DNA from: Nocardia macrotermitis | GTDB taxonomy: Bacteria > Actinomycetota > Actinomycetes > Mycobacteriales > Mycobacteriaceae | DNA: 64,000 nucleotides | Assembly: GCF_009604405.1 (NCBI RefSeq) | Contig: NZ_WEGK01000023.1 | Span: 1 to 64,000 of the forward strand | Direction of reading: 5' to 3' | Shown: positions 60,901 to 64,000 of the stretch, piece after piece | Layout of the letters: every line of letters begins with the position of its first letter | Position numbering within the stretch: position 1 is the first letter of the stretch | Position numbers and translations under genes: made by a program | Notes under the pieces: model-generated | Database searches by the model: none | The model's input: only the letters and a program-made list of their open reading frames with translations | What the model was told of the DNA's origin: nothing

Positions 60901-61575
60901 TCAGGACAGGATCTGACTCGGAGTGAGATATAACACATCTTCGGGTGAATCCTCGTCCGGCTCCGGGGATTCGGTGACGCGGACGCTGCGGCCCGCGCAA
61001 TCGCCGGTGTGCAGCCAGAGGAAACCCTGGTCTGCCAGGTCGAGGGTGCGGGGGAGGGCGGCGGCCAGTTCGGGGGCTTCGGGCAGGTCATCGAGGCCGA
61101 CGCGGGCGGGGAGGGCGCGCAGCTGCGGCCAGGCGGCGGCGAATCCGGGGTGCAGGGGGCGGGCGTCGACCTCCCGTTCGGGGACCCAGGCCAGTTCGGC
61201 GCTCTCCTGATTCGCGGTGGTGGCCACGGGTTCGGCGATATCGGCGACGACGGTGGTGTAGATCCAGCCACTCGGCGCGGTCGCGGTGACCCGGCTGCCG
61301 CGCACCCGCACCGTCGCCGGGGCGATCCCGGCCTCCTCGTAAGCCTCACGCACAGCGGCACTTTCGCTGGTCTCGTGCGAATCGCGGGCCCCGCCGGGCA
61401 ACGCCCAGGTGCCGCCCTGATGACTCCACGGCGCGCGATGCTGCATCAACACCACCGCACCGCCACCCGGCGCGGGCGCGCGCAGCAGCAGTCCCGCGGC
61501 CCCGAACAAACCCCACTGCCGCGTCCCGTCCGGACTGTGCAGAAAGCCGTCCCCGTCACCACGCATACTCGCCAC
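60901..61575 (-). CDS. mutT3: Nudix hydrolase (MutT3-like)
   Basis: 224 residues. The Nudix box is intact: GGARDSHETSESAAVREAYE then EAGI. The rest resembles the M. tuberculosis MutT3/Rv0413 type that hydrolyses 8-oxo-dGTP and related nucleotides; the substrate is inferred. GTG start at 61575 with GAGGA six bases upstream; an ATG at 61566 is an alternative. It diverges from glnX with 107 bases between. Confidence 0.88.
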   Translation of the reverse strand: MASMRGDGDGFLHSPDGTRQWGLFGAAGLLLRAPAPGGGAVVLMQHRAPWSHQGGTWALPGGARDSHETSESAAVREAYEEAGIAPATVRVRGSRVTATAPSGWIYTTVVADIAEPVATTANQESAELAWVPEREVDARPLHPGFAAAWPQLRALPARVGLDDLPEAPELAAALPRTLDLADQGFLWLHTGDCAGRSVRVTESPEPDEDSPEDVLYLTPSQILS

Positions 61576-61682
61576 GTCCCATCCTCAACCCGCGCCGATC
61601 GCCCGGAGACCCGCGCGAGTTCGCCACGACCACAATAAGCTCTACCGGCACGGCCCTCGTCGGCGATGGAACGGAGGTGACC

Positions 61683-63023
61683 ATGACCCGGACCGCGCAG
61701 CCTCGACTGGACGAGCTGACCCCGCGTGCCGCGGCCGCCGCCGTACGCCGCCAGTTCGACGCCACCGACATGCGTTCCTTCGCCCGCTCCTCGCCTGCGA
61801 AACTCATCGTGATCGGTCTGGTCCTGCTCGGATTGTGCCTGGTCGCCGGCGCGGTGACCGCGTCGGAAGTGAGCAACCGCCAGCAGGCGCTGCAATATCT
61901 GCTCGACAACGCCGAGCCGGACGCGAATTCGGCTCAGCGCCTGTACACCTCGCTGTCGGTAGCCGACGCCGAGGCCGGTACCGCGTTCATCTTCGGCGGG
62001 CTCGAACCGCAGGACGTGCTGGACTCCTACAACCAGGCGATCGGTGACGCGTCGGCGGAACTGGTCGCCCAGTCGGGTCACGCCTCGGCGAGTGCGAACG
62101 ATCCGGATGCCGCGCTGCGCACCGGTATCGCCACCGAGCTACCGGTCTACACCGAGCTGATCCAGACCGCGCGCACCAACAACCGGCTCGGACATCCGGT
62201 GGGCGCGGCCTATCTGAGTGAAGCGTCGAATCTGATGCAGACCCGGATGCTGCGGATGGCCCAGGAACTCCAGGAACATCGTTCGACCGCGATCTCGGAC
62301 ACCCAGCGGCGGCATGTGCGGCCGCCGTGGCTGGCCATCATCCTGCCGATTCTCGCGTTGGCCGCGCTGGTGGTCGGGCAGTTGTATCTGGCCCGGCGCT
62401 GGCATCGGCTGCTCAATCCGGGGCTGCTGGTGGCCTCGGGCCTGCTGGTGGTGCTGCTGGCGTGGACGGTGACGGCCGGGTCGCTCTCGGCGCTGTCCAC
62501 CACCGACGGCCGTGACGACGGCGCGGTGCCGACATCGGAGCTGACCGACAGCCGCATCCTCACCCAGCAGGCGCGCGCCGCGGAAACGCTGAAACTGGTG
62601 CGTCGCGACGACAGCGGCGATTACGACCGCATCTACGACAACGCCACCAAGAAGCTCGCGGATCTGCTGACCCACTACCCGCACGGCGCGCCCGCCTCGG
62701 ACGATGTCGCGGCCGCCCGCACGGCGCTGGATCGCTGGTTGCAGGCGCATCGCCGGATGACCGACGCCCTGGGCCGCGGTGATTTCCCCGGCGCGGCCAC
62801 CGTCGCGATCGGCACCGGACCCACCGAGGCCACCGCCAGCGTGCAGGCCCTGGACCACGCCCTCGCCGATGGAATCGGCAAGGCCCGCAACACTTTACGT
62901 AGCGATATCTCCGATGCCGCGCGCTCCCTGGACATCCTGTCCCCGGGCGCGCTGATCCTCGCGATACTGTCGGCCCTGTTCGTGGTGGCCGGATTGTGGC
63001 CGCGGTTGCGGGAGTACCGATGA
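61683..63023 (+). CDS. glnX: GlnX-like membrane protein (Rv0412c homologue)
   Basis: 446 residues from the ATG at 61683 with GGAGG five bases upstream. Four membrane helices (about 40-65, 215-238, 244-266 and 418-438) enclose two extracytoplasmic helical domains, a layout like a solute-sensing receptor. In M. tuberculosis GlnX and GlnH transmit amino-acid availability to the kinase PknG. Here glnX overlaps glnH by 4 bases (ATGA), and pknG is expected beyond the right edge. The function is transferred from that system. Confidence 0.85.
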   Translation: MTRTAQPRLDELTPRAAAAAVRRQFDATDMRSFARSSPAKLIVIGLVLLGLCLVAGAVTASEVSNRQQALQYLLDNAEPDANSAQRLYTSLSVADAEAGTAFIFGGLEPQDVLDSYNQAIGDASAELVAQSGHASASANDPDAALRTGIATELPVYTELIQTARTNNRLGHPVGAAYLSEASNLMQTRMLRMAQELQEHRSTAISDTQRRHVRPPWLAIILPILALAALVVGQLYLARRWHRLLNPGLLVASGLLVVLLAWTVTAGSLSALSTTDGRDDGAVPTSELTDSRILTQQARAAETLKLVRRDDSGDYDRIYDNATKKLADLLTHYPHGAPASDDVAAARTALDRWLQAHRRMTDALGRGDFPGAATVAIGTGPTEATASVQALDHALADGIGKARNTLRSDISDAARSLDILSPGALILAILSALFVVAGLWPRLREYR

Positions 63024-64000
63024 GCGAGTTCGTAATACGTCGGCGCGCGCTGGCCGGGTTGCTGGCGGCCGGGGTGTTGCTGGTGGCGGGGTGTGCGCAG
63101 GGGAACACTGCGCCGCATTCGGCGGTGGGGAGCTATACCGAACCACCGTTGCCCGCGAATGCCACTGTGGCGCAGACGAATACGGCCATTCCGGCGGCGC
63201 CCGGGGTGGGGTGCGGGGATCTGACGGCGAGCCTGGGGCCGAACGGGACGGCGCACGGGACGAACCTGGATGCGATCCGGGCGCGGGGGCGGCTGATCGT
63301 CGGGCTCGATCCGGGGAGCAATCTGTTCAGCTTCCGTGATCCGGTGAGCGGCACGCTGGAGGGGTTCGACGTCGATATCGCCGGGGAGATCGCGCGGGAT
63401 CTGTTCGGCGATCCGCAGCGCGTGGAGTACCGGATCCTCGGGTCGGCCGATCGGGAACGCGCGCTCGAGGATCACACCGTCGACGTCGTGGTGAAGACGA
63501 TGACGATCACCTGCGCGCGCAAACAGCAGGTGGCGTTCTCGGCCCCGTATTTCATGGCGCACCAACGGATTCTGGCGATCAAGAACTCCGGCATCCGCAG
63601 TCTGGCCGATCTGGCGAACAAGCGGGTGTGCATCGTCACCGGCACCACCTCGCTGGACCAGATCCGCCGCGGCCAGCCCGCCGCCTCGATCCTGACCGTG
63701 CCCACCTGGGCGGACTGCCTGGTGGTGCTGCAACAGCGTCAGGTCGACGCCGTCAGCACCGACAACACGATCCTGGCGGGCCTGTCGGTGCAGGACCCGT
63801 ACTACGCCGAGATGGTCGGCCCCGACATCAGCGACGAACCGTACGGCGTCGGCATCCCCAAGGGCCAGGACGACGTCGTCCGCTTCGTCAACGGCACCCT
63901 CGACCGCATCCGCACCGACGGCACCTGGACCCGCCTCTACCAACGCTGGCTCCAAGCCGCCCTGGGCCCCTCCCCCGGCCCACCCCAACCGGACTACCAG
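63020..64000 (+). CDS. glnH: GlnH-like amino-acid-binding lipoprotein, runs off the window
   Basis: At least 327 residues with no stop before the edge. The signal peptide ends in LLVAGC (lipobox Cys25), then a linker rich in Thr/Pro/Ala and a type 2 periplasmic binding domain: RLIVGLDPGSNLFSFRDPVS, LEGFDVDIAGEIARDLFG, VKTMTITCARKQQVAFSAPY and RVCIVTGTTSLDQI. It would bind Asp/Glu or Gln and contact GlnX. Two Cys (TCARKQ and WADCL) may form a disulfide. The 3' end is outside the window. Confidence 0.92.
   Translation, partial: MSEFVIRRRALAGLLAAGVLLVAGCAQGNTAPHSAVGSYTEPPLPANATVAQTNTAIPAAPGVGCGDLTASLGPNGTAHGTNLDAIRARGRLIVGLDPGSNLFSFRDPVSGTLEGFDVDIAGEIARDLFGDPQRVEYRILGSADRERALEDHTVDVVVKTMTITCARKQQVAFSAPYFMAHQRILAIKNSGIRSLADLANKRVCIVTGTTSLDQIRRGQPAASILTVPTWADCLVVLQQRQVDAVSTDNTILAGLSVQDPYYAEMVGPDISDEPYGVGIPKGQDDVVRFVNGTLDRIRTDGTWTRLYQRWLQAALGPSPGPPQPDYQ

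Overview
This window is a high-GC chromosomal segment that most likely comes from a Nocardia or a close relative (order Mycobacteriales). The evidence is the gene content, GTG and TTG starts, 4-nt ATGA overlaps, and a gene order matching the Mycobacterium tuberculosis Rv0411c-Rv0440 neighbourhood: groEL2, psd-pssA, the two-domain AAA ATPase, the YbdK-type ligase, sodC, the Rv0431 and Rv0430 homologues, def, GNAT, xthA, thiC, thiD, thiG-thiS-thiO, thiE, mutT3, and glnX-glnH. Other blocks are inserted into that backbone. No phage or complete insertion sequence was seen. The accessory signals are dispersed and tandem repeats and a decayed toxin-antitoxin locus.

Layout. 1-400 is the promoter and leader of an rRNA operon reading leftward, with the 16S gene expected just outside the window. 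582-2366 is groEL2 with two CIRCE operators. 2.4-7.2 kb holds a small conserved protein, trans-aconitate methyltransferase, a Clp_N/helix-turn-helix protein with paired operators, a secreted serine hydrolase, an ECF sigma factor and a lipoprotein. 7.45-11.0 kb is a three-gene signalling module: a UBP zinc finger, a cyclic-nucleotide-binding-domain histidine kinase, and a response regulator fused to a thioredoxin-reductase-like flavoprotein that lacks its CxxC. 11-15.9 kb holds an SRPBCC protein, a SIMPL lipoprotein, a FabH-type synthase and psd-pssA. 16-22.4 kb is an Mrp-type cation/proton antiporter operon (AB fusion, C, extra ORF, D, E, F, G).

22.5-28.4 kb holds a polytopic membrane protein, a 59-bp tandem repeat, the AAA ATPase, a second copy of a palindromic repeat with 41-bp tandem repeats, and a PAP2-type membrane enzyme. 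28.4-34.0 kb is the ybdK-sodC-virR-like-DUF3263 / def-GNAT-xthA block. 34.0-35.9 kb has an orphan Phd-type antitoxin with a vapC remnant, a Uma2 protein and an unknown membrane protein. 36-38.8 kb is FadE5-like acyl-CoA dehydrogenase and a TetR regulator. 38.9-43.0 kb has a TPP riboswitch with thiC, a CobW-family GTPase with a probable Zur box, and thiD. 43.1-44.5 kb has a GT2/GtrA fusion and tRNA-Glu(CTC).

44.6-53.9 kb is a leftward acyl-CoA catabolic operon: AtuA-like protein, acyl-CoA dehydrogenase, carboxyltransferase, biotin carboxylase, acyl-CoA dehydrogenase, enoyl-CoA hydratase and TetR. A palindromic operator candidate lies at its promoter. 54-57.5 kb has a class III nucleotide cyclase and an ABC exporter. 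57.5-60.5 kb is thiamine thiazole synthesis (thiO-thiS-thiG) and divergent thiE. 60.9 kb to the end is mutT3 and the glnX-glnH pair, whose partner kinase pknG would be expected just beyond the right edge.

How the genes work together: most thiamine genes (thiC, thiD, thiE, thiG, thiS, thiO) lie within 22 kb. Redox and metal functions recur (SodC, the TrxR-like module, the Zur-controlled GTPase). Phospholipid genes psd and pssA are translationally coupled. The most unusual points are the CxxC-less response-regulator flavoprotein module, the extra coupled ORF inside the mrp operon, the paired operators of the Clp_N protein, and the composite palindrome/41-bp repeat family.
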